64,000 nt of DNA. Origin: VFMC01 sp963791635 (GTDB lineage: Bacteria; Actinomycetota; Acidimicrobiia; Acidimicrobiales; Ilumatobacteraceae). Shown piece after piece: positions 52,625 through 61,329 of the stretch (the stretch's first letter is position 1; every line of letters starts with the position of its first letter). The stretch lies in assembly GCA_963791635.1 (NCBI GenBank), contig CAWBTC010000017.1, positions 620,001 through 684,000 of the forward strand, written 5' to 3'. The translations under genes were made by a program, and so were the position numbers. The notes under the pieces are model-generated. The model worked only from the letters and a program-made list of their open reading frames with translations. It ran no database searches and was not told the DNA's origin.

Positions 52625-53571
52625 CGTGGCCGCTCCGGTTCGGCGGCCAACGCCTCGGCGAGCACGTCGAGATGGTCGGGCGTGAGTCGCGGGACCGTGA
52701 GCTTCGGCAGGATGAGTCGCGGTAACGGCAGGAGATCATCGAGTCGAGCGAGTTGCTCGCGCTGCACCTGCAGCCGGGCCCAGCCGTAGTGGCTCGACAT
52801 CGTGAGGGCAGCTCTGTCGGCTGTCGACAAGGTCGTGCGGCTGCGTTTGGCGGCGGCGGCCGGGGTCAGTTCCAGCTCCGCGCGATCAGGCCAGCAGGCG
52901 TTCACCACCAGAGGAGCCAGCGCGAGGCCGAGTCGTTCATCGACGTCACACGCCAGTTCGATCAGCTCGTTCACCGGTGTCTCCTCGGCAAGGGTGACCA
53001 GCAGCGCCTGCGAGCGGTCGTGATCGGCGAGCATCTCCGCCACCTCGTCGGCTTGCTGGCGCACGGGTCCGCTCGCAACCACCTCCTGCAGCGCGCTCGC
53101 CGAACGGATGAAGGGCGCGGCGTGGCCGGCGGGGGGAGCATCGACGATGATGAGGTCGGCGGCCTTCGTGCGCTCGAGCTCTTTGATCTTGCCGAGCACG
53201 AGGAGGTGCTCGAGTCCCGGTGTCGAGGCCGCCACCATGTCGAGGGATGCGGCAGATGCAGCGCGGCGCAACAGGCCACCGACGCCCTTCAGTTCGAGGT
53301 AGTCGCCGAACGCCTGGTCGGGTGGGATCGTTCGGGCCCGCACACGACCGCCGCTTCCGCCGAAGGTGCGCAGCAGTTGTTCGTGCTTCGTGAGCGGCTT
53401 GCCGCCGAGGAGTGGGCCGAGGCCGGGCTTACCATCCACCGACGCGAGCAGGACGTCGGCGCCATTGCGTGCGGCGAGCAACGACAGCGCGGCAGCAACG
53501 GTGCTCGATCCGACGCCACCCTTGCCGGCCACGAACAACACGCGCGCCGCGCCGAGCCAGGTGGGTTCCAC
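52621..53571 (-). CDS. ArsA-family ATPase paralogue with altered Walker A
   Basis: A 316-residue ArsA-like protein upstream of and overlapping its partner. The P-loop reads AGKGGVGSSTVAAAL: the conserved second lysine (G-K-T/S) is serine, although the signature lysine of the deviant motif (first K) remains. Other family elements remain (LLASVDGKPGLGPLLGG, DLIIVDAPPAGHAAPF, LAEETPVNELIELACDVDER). It may be a non-hydrolysing regulatory partner of the downstream ATPase, as in other asymmetric pairs. ATG 53571 is the start. Confidence 0.85.
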   Translation of the reverse strand: MEPTWLGAARVLFVAGKGGVGSSTVAAALSLLAARNGADVLLASVDGKPGLGPLLGGKPLTKHEQLLRTFGGSGGRVRARTIPPDQAFGDYLELKGVGGLLRRAASAASLDMVAASTPGLEHLLVLGKIKELERTKAADLIIVDAPPAGHAAPFIRSASALQEVVASGPVRQQADEVAEMLADHDRSQALLVTLAEETPVNELIELACDVDERLGLALAPLVVNACWPDRAELELTPAAAAKRSRTTLSTADRAALTMSSHYGWARLQVQREQLARLDDLLPLPRLILPKLTVPRLTPDHLDVLAEALAAEPERPR

Positions 53572-53720
53572 GACGACGAGGGTAATGGTCGGTTCCCTCC
53601 CTGGACCGGCAACGATGTCGGACGCTCGTCACGTGTGCCCGCCGCGAGGGCGTGGCGAGCGTTCGGCGCCGTCGACCAGACTGGTGGATCGGCGCCGGTT
53701 TCCGCACTGATGCGTCATGC

Positions 53721-53750
53721 CGTGAGGAGCCGTGAGGAGCCGTGAGGAGC
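53721..53750 (+). repeat. 10-bp tandem repeat, three exact copies
   Basis: cgtgaggagc three times, followed by cgcgtcgccg. It lies in the 204-base spacer between two minus-strand genes (53572-53775), where no gene is seen. Confidence 0.7.
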
Positions 53751-53775
53751 CGCGTCGCCGTGCTGTGCTGGTGGG

Positions 53776-54528
53776 TCAGATCGGCGGCGTGACCGGTGTG
53801 GCATCGACCACCGCACCGAACACCGAGCGCACGGTCGCCGTCTGGCTCTCGACCGCCGCGTCGTAGGCGATCTCCGACAGGGTGGGGCCGTTCACGATCA
53901 CACGTACGTCGGCCGTGCCGTCAGCGGGGACACCGAGGGTGTTGGCGGCCACCGTCGCCACGAGCGTGGCGGCGACACCGTCGGCGCTGGTGCCGCTCAC
54001 CGCCGAGGGCGTGCGGAGCGCGAGGAGTGGGTCGGTGGTCGCCGGCGGGGTGTCGAGCGCCTCCCACTCGCCGCCCTCCGGGAACACCCAGCTGCCGGCC
54101 GACGTGATGACGTAGGCGACGCTGGTGCCGTTCGACCAGATGGTGAGGCGGGTGCCATCGCCGACCTTGTCGCCCTCGGCGACGAGTACCTCGGCCCCTG
54201 CGACGGACACCGAGGTACGGAAGTGGTAGCCGGCGGCGAGCGAGTCGAGCGACGCCTGCAGCATGGCCGGTGCATCGATCGGCACGGTGACCGCGGGGGC
54301 CTCCGTGGCCGGTGGTACCGGTTCGGGTGCCTTCGTCGTCGTGGGGTCGGCGGTGGCGGCCGCGAGGGTGATCACCGTCGCGTCCCCGAGCTCACCACCG
54401 GTGTCGTCGTTGCTGCACCCGCCGGCAGCGACGACCAACAAGGTTGTCGCAACGGCCGATGTGAGCGCTCGGCGTCGACGACCGCCGTGCAGGACCATCA
54501 CCTGGACGCCTGCCCCGTCGTCAGCCAT
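53776..54528 (-). CDS. Secreted lipoprotein, hypothetical
   Basis: A 250-residue lipoprotein: lipobox VVAAGGC after a hydrophobic stretch, Asp/Thr/Pro linker, then a domain of strands (LAAGYHFRTSVSVAGAEVLVAEGD, RLTIWSNGTSVAYVITSAGSW, ADVRVIVNGPTLSEIAYDA). The layout is reminiscent of LppX/LprG-type lipid carriers, but sequence alone is not enough to assign it. ATG 54528 overlaps the preceding gene's end by 8 bases, so the two are co-translated. Confidence 0.75.
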   Translation of the reverse strand: MADDGAGVQVMVLHGGRRRRALTSAVATTLLVVAAGGCSNDDTGGELGDATVITLAAATADPTTTKAPEPVPPATEAPAVTVPIDAPAMLQASLDSLAAGYHFRTSVSVAGAEVLVAEGDKVGDGTRLTIWSNGTSVAYVITSAGSWVFPEGGEWEALDTPPATTDPLLALRTPSAVSGTSADGVAATLVATVAANTLGVPADGTADVRVIVNGPTLSEIAYDAAVESQTATVRSVFGAVVDATPVTPPI

Positions 54529-55828
54529 CGCTTCCCGAGTCGACGGCCACAGTGTCACCGGTCGATGGAGTCGTCGCCTCCGTCGGTGCGGTCGTGGGAA
54601 CGGTGGCGCTGACATCGCTGTCGTCGCCGCCCTTGCCGCGGCGGTCCCCTCGCTCGTTGTCGTCGTCGCGCGTCGCTTCATCGTCTTTTTCATCGTCTTG
54701 TTCATCGTCGCTCGAGACCGCGACGTTGAGCGATGGATCGGGGGAGTCGCCGCAGCGAATCTTCTCGTCGACCTTCACGGCCAGCGACCCGTCGGCATTG
54801 CGCACACGGATTCGGACCCGCTCGCCGTCGGCGAAACGAATCTCGACGCCGTTGCCCTCCGTCTTCTGACGCTCGGGCGCGGGGATCACCTCGTCGATCG
54901 TGATGGTGCCGCCATCGGCGACGGTGAACAGGATCGACGCCGGTGTGCCTTTGCAGAGCACGCCGTTCCAGCGCTGCTTGCCGAGTGCGTCGACGCCGGT
55001 GAAGGACGTCTTGATCTTCGACAGGCTGATCTGCACCTTCGCCTCGGTGGACCCGTCGTCGTCGCTCTCGTCGTCGGTCTCGTCGTGGATCTCGACCTCG
55101 GCCTTGATCGTCAGCCAGCGGCTCTGGCCGTCCTGGCTGAAACGGATCCTGACCTTGGCGCCCTGTTCATCATCGTCGCCGTCGTCGCCGTTCTCGCCGT
55201 CGACGCCATTCCAGGTCTCCACCTCACCGATCTCGGCGTTCGGGCCGGTGACCGTTCCGACGACGATGCCGGGTGCGCCGCCGTCGTCGACGATCTCGAA
55301 CTCGACACTGGCGGGCACGCCGGGGAACACCTCACCGGCCCAGCTGCCGGGGCCGAGGATCTCGATGAGCGAGCCGGCGCGAGCTTCGACGCGCTGGCCA
55401 CCGTTCCTCGACTTCACGACCACCTTGGCCGTGCCGTCCTCGTTCACGAAGGCCACCTTGTTCGGGCGCGCCGCCACTGCAGTGAAGATGTCATCTTGGC
55501 TGAGCATCACGCTCGACAGTGCGCCACCGGGTCCGGTGGTGATCTCGACCGTGAGGCCGGCGCCGAACAGCGGCAACGTGAAGGTGGTCGCCGGTGCCGT
55601 GGCAGCCGGAGCCGCAGGGTCGGCGCTGACCACGTCGACGGGTGCCGGGGCATCGGTGGTCGGCGTGGTCGAATCGCTCGGCACCGTGGCCGTGCCGGAG
55701 CTCTCCGCATGTGCAGCAGCGCCTCCAGGCAGCCCGAGCAGCCCGAGGAGGGCGCCCGACAGGGCGACGGCACCCAACCTGCCGGAGCGCATCCCCGGTG
55801 CCCTGGTCGGTGTGGTGGTGTTTGTCAT
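54521..55828 (-). CDS. Secreted acidic repeat-rich protein
   Basis: A 435-residue exported protein. ATG 55828 is preceded by GGGAG and opens a signal peptide (SGALLGLLGLPGGAAAHA). Three Ca-binding-like acidic clusters (DGENGDDGDDDEQG, HDETDDESDDDGS, SSDDEQDDEKDDEATRDDDN) separate ordered segments with repeated strands (KVRIRFSQDGQSRWLTIKAE, VEIRFADGERVRIRVRNADG). The tail is Thr/Pro-rich. No catalytic motif is seen. The gene pairs with the downstream lipoprotein (8-base overlap), suggesting a joint surface function, perhaps cation binding. Confidence 0.75.
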   Translation of the reverse strand: MTNTTTPTRAPGMRSGRLGAVALSGALLGLLGLPGGAAAHAESSGTATVPSDSTTPTTDAPAPVDVVSADPAAPAATAPATTFTLPLFGAGLTVEITTGPGGALSSVMLSQDDIFTAVAARPNKVAFVNEDGTAKVVVKSRNGGQRVEARAGSLIEILGPGSWAGEVFPGVPASVEFEIVDDGGAPGIVVGTVTGPNAEIGEVETWNGVDGENGDDGDDDEQGAKVRIRFSQDGQSRWLTIKAEVEIHDETDDESDDDGSTEAKVQISLSKIKTSFTGVDALGKQRWNGVLCKGTPASILFTVADGGTITIDEVIPAPERQKTEGNGVEIRFADGERVRIRVRNADGSLAVKVDEKIRCGDSPDPSLNVAVSSDDEQDDEKDDEATRDDDNERGDRRGKGGDDSDVSATVPTTAPTEATTPSTGDTVAVDSGSDG

Positions 55829-56065
55829 CTGCTCTCCCATGGCTCGGCTGCGCCCGCGGCGGCTGATCACCCAGGTGGCCTGGGTGTCACTGCGCGACAC
55901 GTTGTTCATCGGAGGTGGGTTGGGTCATGGTGAGAGGTCTTGTGGCGACCTTGCGAGAGCAGCCACCGACCGTGGCGAGCAGCGCTGAAACACGACGAAG
56001 CGTGAAGGTCCACTCGGTGAGATCGAGCGTTCCCTGACCGGGTCGGACCGGTTCCGGGAGAGGCC

Positions 56066-56085
56066 GGGAGGGGGCCGGGAGGGGG
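56066..56085 (+). other. G-quadruplex-forming sequence
   Basis: GGGAGGGGGCCGGGAGGGGG is a four-run G motif, directly downstream (in minus orientation) of the stop of the gene ending at 56090. The G-rich strand is the template strand of the minus-strand operon. The spacer 55829-56089 has no other visible feature. Confidence 0.6.
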
Positions 56086-56089
56086 CCGG

Positions 56090-56626
56090 TCAGGGCAGCG
56101 CGCCGACCGATGCCAGCGCGAGACGCAGCAACCGGTCCTGGCCCTGGGTCATCTGGCGGCGAACCGCATCGCTGACGGCCTCGTCGGGCGCGTACCACAC
56201 CAGGTCGAGGGCCTCCTGCGTGGGCTGGCAGTCACCGGCCACTGGCACGACGTAGGCGAGGCTGACCGCATGGTGCCGGGGATCGTGGAACCCGCTCACC
56301 TCGGGGTCGGGGAAGTACTCGGCAACGGTGAACGGTGACGGGCTCGGTGGGATCTGCGGCAGCGCCACGGGGCCGAGGTCCTTCTCCAGATGACGGAGCA
56401 ACGCGTCACGAACCCGCTCGCCGAAGAGCACCCGGCCGCTCACGATCAACCTGCTCAACGAGCCGTCGGCCGCCTGGCGGAGCAGGAGGCCGACCTTCGT
56501 GACGTTGCCGAGCTCGTCGACCCTCACGGGGACGGCGTCCACGTACACGAGGGGCACGTTGGCCCGAATGTTCTGAAGTGTCTCGTTGTCGAGCCAGCCG
56601 GTCTTGATGTCGAGTTGATCGCTCAC
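56090..56626 (-). CDS. DUF4916 (NUDIX-like) protein
   Basis: A 178-residue protein: DNETLQNIRANVPLVYVDAV, VTKVGLLLRQAADGSLSRLIVSGRVLFGERVRDALLRHLEKDLGP, VAEYFPDPEVSGFHDPRHHAVSLAYVV. This matches the actinobacterial DUF4916/NUDIX family, although the canonical NUDIX box G-x5-E-x7-REUxEExGU is not complete (GERVRDALLRHLEKDLG). Hydrolysis is therefore uncertain. GTG 56626 overlaps the subtilisin stop by GTGA. Same operon as the S8 protease. Confidence 0.85.
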   Translation of the reverse strand: MSDQLDIKTGWLDNETLQNIRANVPLVYVDAVPVRVDELGNVTKVGLLLRQAADGSLSRLIVSGRVLFGERVRDALLRHLEKDLGPVALPQIPPSPSPFTVAEYFPDPEVSGFHDPRHHAVSLAYVVPVAGDCQPTQEALDLVWYAPDEAVSDAVRRQMTQGQDRLLRLALASVGALP

Positions 56627-59463
56627 GTGGTTCCTGTGAAGTAGCCGTTCACGTCGATGATGACATGCGTGGTCTGGTTCACGAAGGTATTCAACGCACC
56701 ACCTGTCGACAGACGCACCATTCCGGCGTTCGCACGGGGATCGAATGCCGGGTAGTTGAGGTTGGAGATGAGCGGCTGACCTCGGTCGGCCGGGAACACC
56801 GTGAGGTAGCCCGCACCGGCCGCGCCGTCGGAGGTGAGGTTCATCGCAACAGCGCTCGCACCTATCGGGACGATCCCACCGGCTACCTGCACGACACGGT
56901 TCGTGAGCGTCAGGTGCACACCGGCACCGGCCCGGCTGTCGTAGGCGCGGCTGGGGGTGAGCGGGACGAACAGACCGTCGCCTCCCGGAGCTGTCGTCGG
57001 CCCGGTGATCCAACCCATGAGGTCGACGACGAGGTGAGTGGAGTTGCTCGCCAGGACGCTGATCGAGCCGTCCGCACCCACCGGCACGATGCTGAGCGTG
57101 CCCGACGCGAGGCCGGCGACGAAGTTGCCGTTGGAAGTGGTGAGGCCGGTGGCACCCGTGGCCTGTGCGCGGAGGAAGCCACTGCCCGCTGCTTGGTCGG
57201 CGACGACGTTGACGACGGCAGCCGACGCGCCGGCCGGAATGCCCACGACTCGCACGGTCTCGCCCGCTACCGGCCGGTGCGGCACCCACTCCGGTGGCAC
57301 CGGGCCGCTCGACTCGGGACGGGTGTCGAGCACCCGCACCGGGTCGACCGCGACGAACCGCCCGGACGCCACAGCTGGCGTGGCGACGGCTGCAAACGTG
57401 CCCAGCAGGTCGACCACGACGTTGCCGCCCGCGAAGAGATAGAGCGTCACCGCGTCGCCCTCGCCCACCGGCACGATCGCGAAGTTCGGTTGCACCTGGC
57501 CCGGGGTGGCGACGTTGAGCGTGGACGACGTGCCGAGATTGCCCTGCAGCGTCGGAATCACCTGCACGTAGCCCGGCACCGACGTGTCGGTGGAGACCAC
57601 GTTCAGCGCGACCGCCGAGGCGTCGCCCACGGGCAACACGAGGTCGATCACGGTGAACTGCGGGTGCGGGCCGATCGGTGCGCCTGCGGTGGCCGACGTG
57701 GCACGCGTGTCGAGCAGGCGGATTGGCGTGGCGAGCGCCTGGTACTGCGCCGGCCGGACATCGATCGTGGGCGCGGGTGGGGACGGCAGGTTCAACCGGC
57801 CAGTGCCGAAGGTGTTGTCGGGGCCGGCGTTGCCGAGGTCGGTCACGAGGTGCTTCACGAGTGCGGCAAGGTGCGGTCCGCTGGCCGCAAGTCCTCGACC
57901 GAGCAGAATTGCGGCGAAGCCGGCGGCGCTCGGTGACGCCGCGCTGGTGCCGTTGAAGCAGGTGACGGTCGGGCCGTAGCGAACGGGGCTGTAGATGCTG
58001 CTCTTCACACAACTCGGCGACGTGACGTCGGGTTTGGTTCGCCCGTCGTTCGTCGGGCCCTGTGAGGAGTAGTTGCCGATCGTGCTGCTAGCTGCCGGAT
58101 CGACCGCGCCGACCGACACCAACGACGGGTTGCGCGAGTCGACCACCGGTTTGGCCGCGCTGTAGGCAGCCTGGCTGTACTCGAGGTCGCCGGCGAACAA
58201 GGCGACCTCGACCACGTCGGGACCTGCGTCGCCGCCCAACGCGATGCGCTTGATCTTCACCGTCACGGAGCCGGGGCAGCCGTACACGTCGGCGGCCTCG
58301 AGCGGCGGCGCGCCTGTGGACTGGCGGTCGTTGACGAGATCGACCAACAGGCCTGCACCGTTGTAGAACTCGATCTGGTAGTCGGTGACGAGGTTCGGCG
58401 CCTTGTTCCAGTCCGACCAGCGGATGCCGTCGAAGCCCACGCATCCGGAGCGATCACCGGCGATGGACAGCGCTGTGTCGACGCCGGGTCCTGGCAGGAA
58501 GTCGAGGTAACCGGATGCGTCGACGCCCTCGATGTAGCGGCCGTACGAGCCGTCGGCATCGTTGCCCGCCGAGTTGAACCACGTGATGCCCTTGGTGGCG
58601 GCGTAGTCGACCACGGCGGCGAGCGGGCCGGTGCCGTCGCCCGGGCCGTCGTAGGCGGCACCGAGCGACCGGGTGAGGATCGACACGCCGTTGGCGGCGA
58701 ACCAGTCGATCGCGGCGCGCAGATCGCTGGCGGTGCCCACGGTCGCGAGCCACAGTTCGGCGTCGGGCGCGATGTCCTTCACGACCTCGGCGACGGCGAC
58801 GCCATGCTCGTTCCCGGGCGCGCCCGACGGAGCGCAGAAGCTCGAGCCCGAACTGTCGAGACAGAAGGTGCGGATGCCCTTCGGTGGGATCGGGCCGTGT
58901 TCGGTGACATCCCACAGGGCGAGGTCGAAGAAGTCGACGATGCCGATGCGCACACCGGCACCGCGGATGCCTGCGTCGTGCCATGCGGCGGCGTTGGTGA
59001 CGGCGATGTTCTCGCCCGACACCGGTCCGAACTCGACGCGGGTGGCCGTCTCCACCGCAGCGGTGACCGGACGGTTGGCAACGAGCGGGCTGCGCACGCC
59101 ATCGGCGTCGTCGACGGCGGCGAGCTCGTCGACGCGAGCGGCAGCGATCGACACCTGCACCACCTCGCCGGGAACGGTGCCGGTGATCACACCACCGAGC
59201 CGACGGGCAGCGGCTCGTGTGCCGTCGGTGTCGTCGGTGATCACTTCGACCACGATCCGCTCCCCAGGCGCCGCGCCGGCAAGATCGTCGAGGAGTGCGG
59301 GGTCGGTGACCACTCCGTCATCGGGACCAGGCGTCGTGGGTTCGGCCTCGACGCTCCCCTGCCAGGCGAGCGCCACCACGAGGGACACCGACGTGCACGA
59401 GCGAGCGCACGCGAGCATCCGACGTGCGGCACGTGAGCGCAACGGCTCGGAGCGGGGCGTCAT
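56623..59463 (-). CDS. Secreted S8 (subtilisin-type) peptidase with three C-terminal repeat domains
   Basis: A 946-residue exported serine protease. The signal peptide MLACARSCTSVSLVVALAWQ is near the start. The catalytic residues fit S8: Asp in GIVDFF at about 177, His in GNEHGVAVAEV at about 220, Ser in GTSAASPSAAG at about 507. A long insertion (about 330-450) separates the subdomains. Three C-terminal repeats of about 130 residues begin with IRLLDTRA (579), RVLDTRP (711), RAYDSRA (839) and end VVDLLGTF, VVDLMGWI, IDVNGYF; such domains decorate actinobacterial secreted proteins. ATG 59463 overlaps the upstream gene by ATGA; an open frame beyond it lacks coding character. Confidence 0.9.
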   Translation of the reverse strand: MTPRSEPLRSRAARRMLACARSCTSVSLVVALAWQGSVEAEPTTPGPDDGVVTDPALLDDLAGAAPGERIVVEVITDDTDGTRAAARRLGGVITGTVPGEVVQVSIAAARVDELAAVDDADGVRSPLVANRPVTAAVETATRVEFGPVSGENIAVTNAAAWHDAGIRGAGVRIGIVDFFDLALWDVTEHGPIPPKGIRTFCLDSSGSSFCAPSGAPGNEHGVAVAEVVKDIAPDAELWLATVGTASDLRAAIDWFAANGVSILTRSLGAAYDGPGDGTGPLAAVVDYAATKGITWFNSAGNDADGSYGRYIEGVDASGYLDFLPGPGVDTALSIAGDRSGCVGFDGIRWSDWNKAPNLVTDYQIEFYNGAGLLVDLVNDRQSTGAPPLEAADVYGCPGSVTVKIKRIALGGDAGPDVVEVALFAGDLEYSQAAYSAAKPVVDSRNPSLVSVGAVDPAASSTIGNYSSQGPTNDGRTKPDVTSPSCVKSSIYSPVRYGPTVTCFNGTSAASPSAAGFAAILLGRGLAASGPHLAALVKHLVTDLGNAGPDNTFGTGRLNLPSPPAPTIDVRPAQYQALATPIRLLDTRATSATAGAPIGPHPQFTVIDLVLPVGDASAVALNVVSTDTSVPGYVQVIPTLQGNLGTSSTLNVATPGQVQPNFAIVPVGEGDAVTLYLFAGGNVVVDLLGTFAAVATPAVASGRFVAVDPVRVLDTRPESSGPVPPEWVPHRPVAGETVRVVGIPAGASAAVVNVVADQAAGSGFLRAQATGATGLTTSNGNFVAGLASGTLSIVPVGADGSISVLASNSTHLVVDLMGWITGPTTAPGGDGLFVPLTPSRAYDSRAGAGVHLTLTNRVVQVAGGIVPIGASAVAMNLTSDGAAGAGYLTVFPADRGQPLISNLNYPAFDPRANAGMVRLSTGGALNTFVNQTTHVIIDVNGYFTGTT

Positions 59464-59873
59464 CGTCGGCGCCGCTTGCTCGGCGTCTTCGGAGCGGTGC
59501 GCGGGAGGGGTGGGGCGATCACGTCGGCGCCCGCCACGGACACGAGGATCCCGTCCGTGTCGATGTCGACCGGCTCGCTGTTCGCAGCGACGACGATCGG
59601 TGCCTCTTCGCGGGGCTTGCGACCACTGACCATCTGGTCGATGCCGAGCATGCCGGCTGCGAGCATCCCGCCGGCCGCGCCATGGCGACGCTTTGCATTC
59701 GCGACGCGTGTCACGAGGTCGCCACCGGCATCGAACTCGACCGGTTCGTCGCGGCATCGCGCTCGGCATCGTCGCAGCTCGACCGGTTCGTCGGCAGGCA
59801 CGACCGCGAGATCTGGGTCGGATGCGTCGTCCGAGAGCTCGGGCGCGTCGTCGTGATCGGGAGCTCCGCCCAT
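59460..59873 (-). CDS. Hypothetical protein upstream of the S8 peptidase
   Basis: A 137-residue protein with acidic N-terminus (MGGAPDHDDAPELSDDASDP), a short Ala/Gly hydrophobic stretch (RHGAAGGMLAAGMLGIDQMV), a small strand region (EEAPIVVAANSEPVDIDTDG) and a basic tail (KTPSKRRRR). No family is recognised. It overlaps the peptidase gene by ATGA (59460-59463) and is therefore translated with it. It faces the Fpg/Nei-like gene divergently, with 76 bases between the starts. Confidence 0.7.
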   Translation of the reverse strand: MGGAPDHDDAPELSDDASDPDLAVVPADEPVELRRCRARCRDEPVEFDAGGDLVTRVANAKRRHGAAGGMLAAGMLGIDQMVSGRKPREEAPIVVAANSEPVDIDTDGILVSVAGADVIAPPLPRTAPKTPSKRRRR

Positions 59874-59949
59874 GGGTGAGAACCTACTCGCAACCGCCAG
59901 AGATGGGGTATCGCGCGATCGCACAAGCGCCGTCGTTACTGTTTCCATC

Positions 59950-60873
59950 GTGGTAGATGGGGATGCGATCCATCGGGCGGCAGCCGCCCTCCGAACTGCG
60001 CTGGTGGGCCGTCCCCTGACGCGTTTCGAATCACCCGTGCTCGAAGGTCCCGAACCGGCGGTCGGTCGCATCGTCGAACGGGTGGAGAGCCACGGCAAGC
60101 ACCTCGAGATCGTGTGGGACGACGGTCTCATCCTGCACTCGAACTTGAGGCTCAGCGGCACGTGGCACCTGTACCGCCACGGCGAGCGCTGGCGTCGCCC
60201 CGGCACTCAGATGCGAGCGGAGATCCACACCGACGACTGGATCGCGGTCTGCTTCAATGCCCCGGTCGTCGAGACCTACCGGGAGTTCGATCGTTACCGC
60301 CACCCCGGGTTCGGTCCGCACGGTCCCGACCTCAGCCGCCCCGACGCTGATCTCGACGAGAGCATCAACCGGCTCTACCACTACCACGACCAACTGGCGC
60401 CGGTGAGCGAAGCGCTGCTCGACCAGCACGTCGCCAACGGCATCGGCAACGTGTACCGCTGCGAGGTGCTGTGGGCCTGCGGGTTGCACCCGTTCGCACC
60501 GGTGTCGGCGCTCGATGGCGACGATTGCTCGCACATCGTCACCACTGCGGCGGCGCTGCTGCGCTCCAAGCTGCGCCACAGCCCCCGGGTGACCGCGTCC
60601 ATCGCGCAGCCGGGCTCGTTCGTGCGCGGCGACCTCGCCGTGTACGGCCGCAACGGCCAGCGATGCGCACGCTGTGGTGACACGGTGCAGGTCTGCCAAC
60701 CCATCGAGAACGACCGGTTGCTCTACTGGTGCCCCGGTTGTCAGGTGCACCGATCGCTCGGCACCATGGAGCACCTCGGCGACGAGGCAATTCGTGAGAT
60801 GGACCCACATCCCGCGGCGGCGAGGTTCCTGAGCAACCTGCCCTGGCGTCGCAGCCACCCGCTCGCCGGCTGA
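59950..60873 (+). CDS. Fpg/Nei-family DNA glycosylase-like protein lacking Pro2-Glu3
   Basis: A 307-residue protein of the Fpg/Nei base-excision-repair fold. Conserved parts are IVERVESHGKHLEIVWDDGLILHSNLRLSGTWHLYR, VANGIGNVYRCEVLWACG (H2TH), and a C-terminal zinc finger CARCGDTVQVC and CPGC. However, the translated start is M-V-D-G-D-A-I-H-R, where the family has M-P-E-G-D-T-x-x-R: the catalytic Pro2 nucleophile and Glu3 are replaced by Val and Asp. GTG 59950 is the only start giving the family N-terminus. Glycosylase/lyase activity is therefore doubtful; damage binding remains possible. Confidence 0.88.
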   Translation: MVDGDAIHRAAAALRTALVGRPLTRFESPVLEGPEPAVGRIVERVESHGKHLEIVWDDGLILHSNLRLSGTWHLYRHGERWRRPGTQMRAEIHTDDWIAVCFNAPVVETYREFDRYRHPGFGPHGPDLSRPDADLDESINRLYHYHDQLAPVSEALLDQHVANGIGNVYRCEVLWACGLHPFAPVSALDGDDCSHIVTTAAALLRSKLRHSPRVTASIAQPGSFVRGDLAVYGRNGQRCARCGDTVQVCQPIENDRLLYWCPGCQVHRSLGTMEHLGDEAIREMDPHPAAARFLSNLPWRRSHPLAG

Positions 60874-61329
60874 TCAGCGTTTTCTGGCGCGAGCCGCCTT
60901 GGTGTTGTCCTTCGGGCGGCGCAGCTCCTTGCGCTTCACGAAGCGCAACCCGCTCCACGTGTCGTCGATCGCGCACACCTTGTTGTCCACCCAGCCCGTC
61001 CGCAGGATCTCGGCGCGCAGCACGTCCTCGGTGATGTCGGTCTCCACCCCTGAGGTGCGCTTCGGCCACGCGATCCACACCGCCCCGTCTGGCGGCAACG
61101 CAGCGGTGAGCTTCGGCCAGTCGGCCTTCAGGACCATCCGTTGGGTGTAGAACGCGATGACGATGTCGAGCGGGGGCATCAACGACTGCTGCCACACCGC
61201 ATCTCCGAGCCCACCGTCGGCATGGAGCAGTTCGGCGAAGTGGTCGGGGGCGCGTCGAACGGTGAACACCTTGTCGTCGGCGAGCCCGAGCTTCCTCGCC
61301 AACGGCGTACCGGAGTACCCGACGTTCAC
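60874..61329 (-). CDS. DUF3052-family protein
   Basis: A 151-residue protein: GYSGTPLARKLGLADDKVFTV, RAPDHFAELL, DIVIAFYTQRMVLKADWPKL, GAVWIAWPKRTSGVETDITED and WSGLRFVKRKELRRPKD are the DUF3052 hallmarks (small alpha/beta, function unknown, in actinobacteria often near stress genes). GTG 61329 overlaps the upstream PPOX stop by GTGA. It ends immediately adjacent to the convergent Fpg/Nei-like gene (60873/60874). Confidence 0.88.
   Translation of the reverse strand: MNVGYSGTPLARKLGLADDKVFTVRRAPDHFAELLHADGGLGDAVWQQSLMPPLDIVIAFYTQRMVLKADWPKLTAALPPDGAVWIAWPKRTSGVETDITEDVLRAEILRTGWVDNKVCAIDDTWSGLRFVKRKELRRPKDNTKAARARKR

Noticed and set aside
59464..59769. N-terminal extension of the S8 peptidase frame
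   Set aside because: The extension is antisense-like, Arg-rich and precedes a proper signal peptide; the in-phase ATGA overlap supports a start at 59463.
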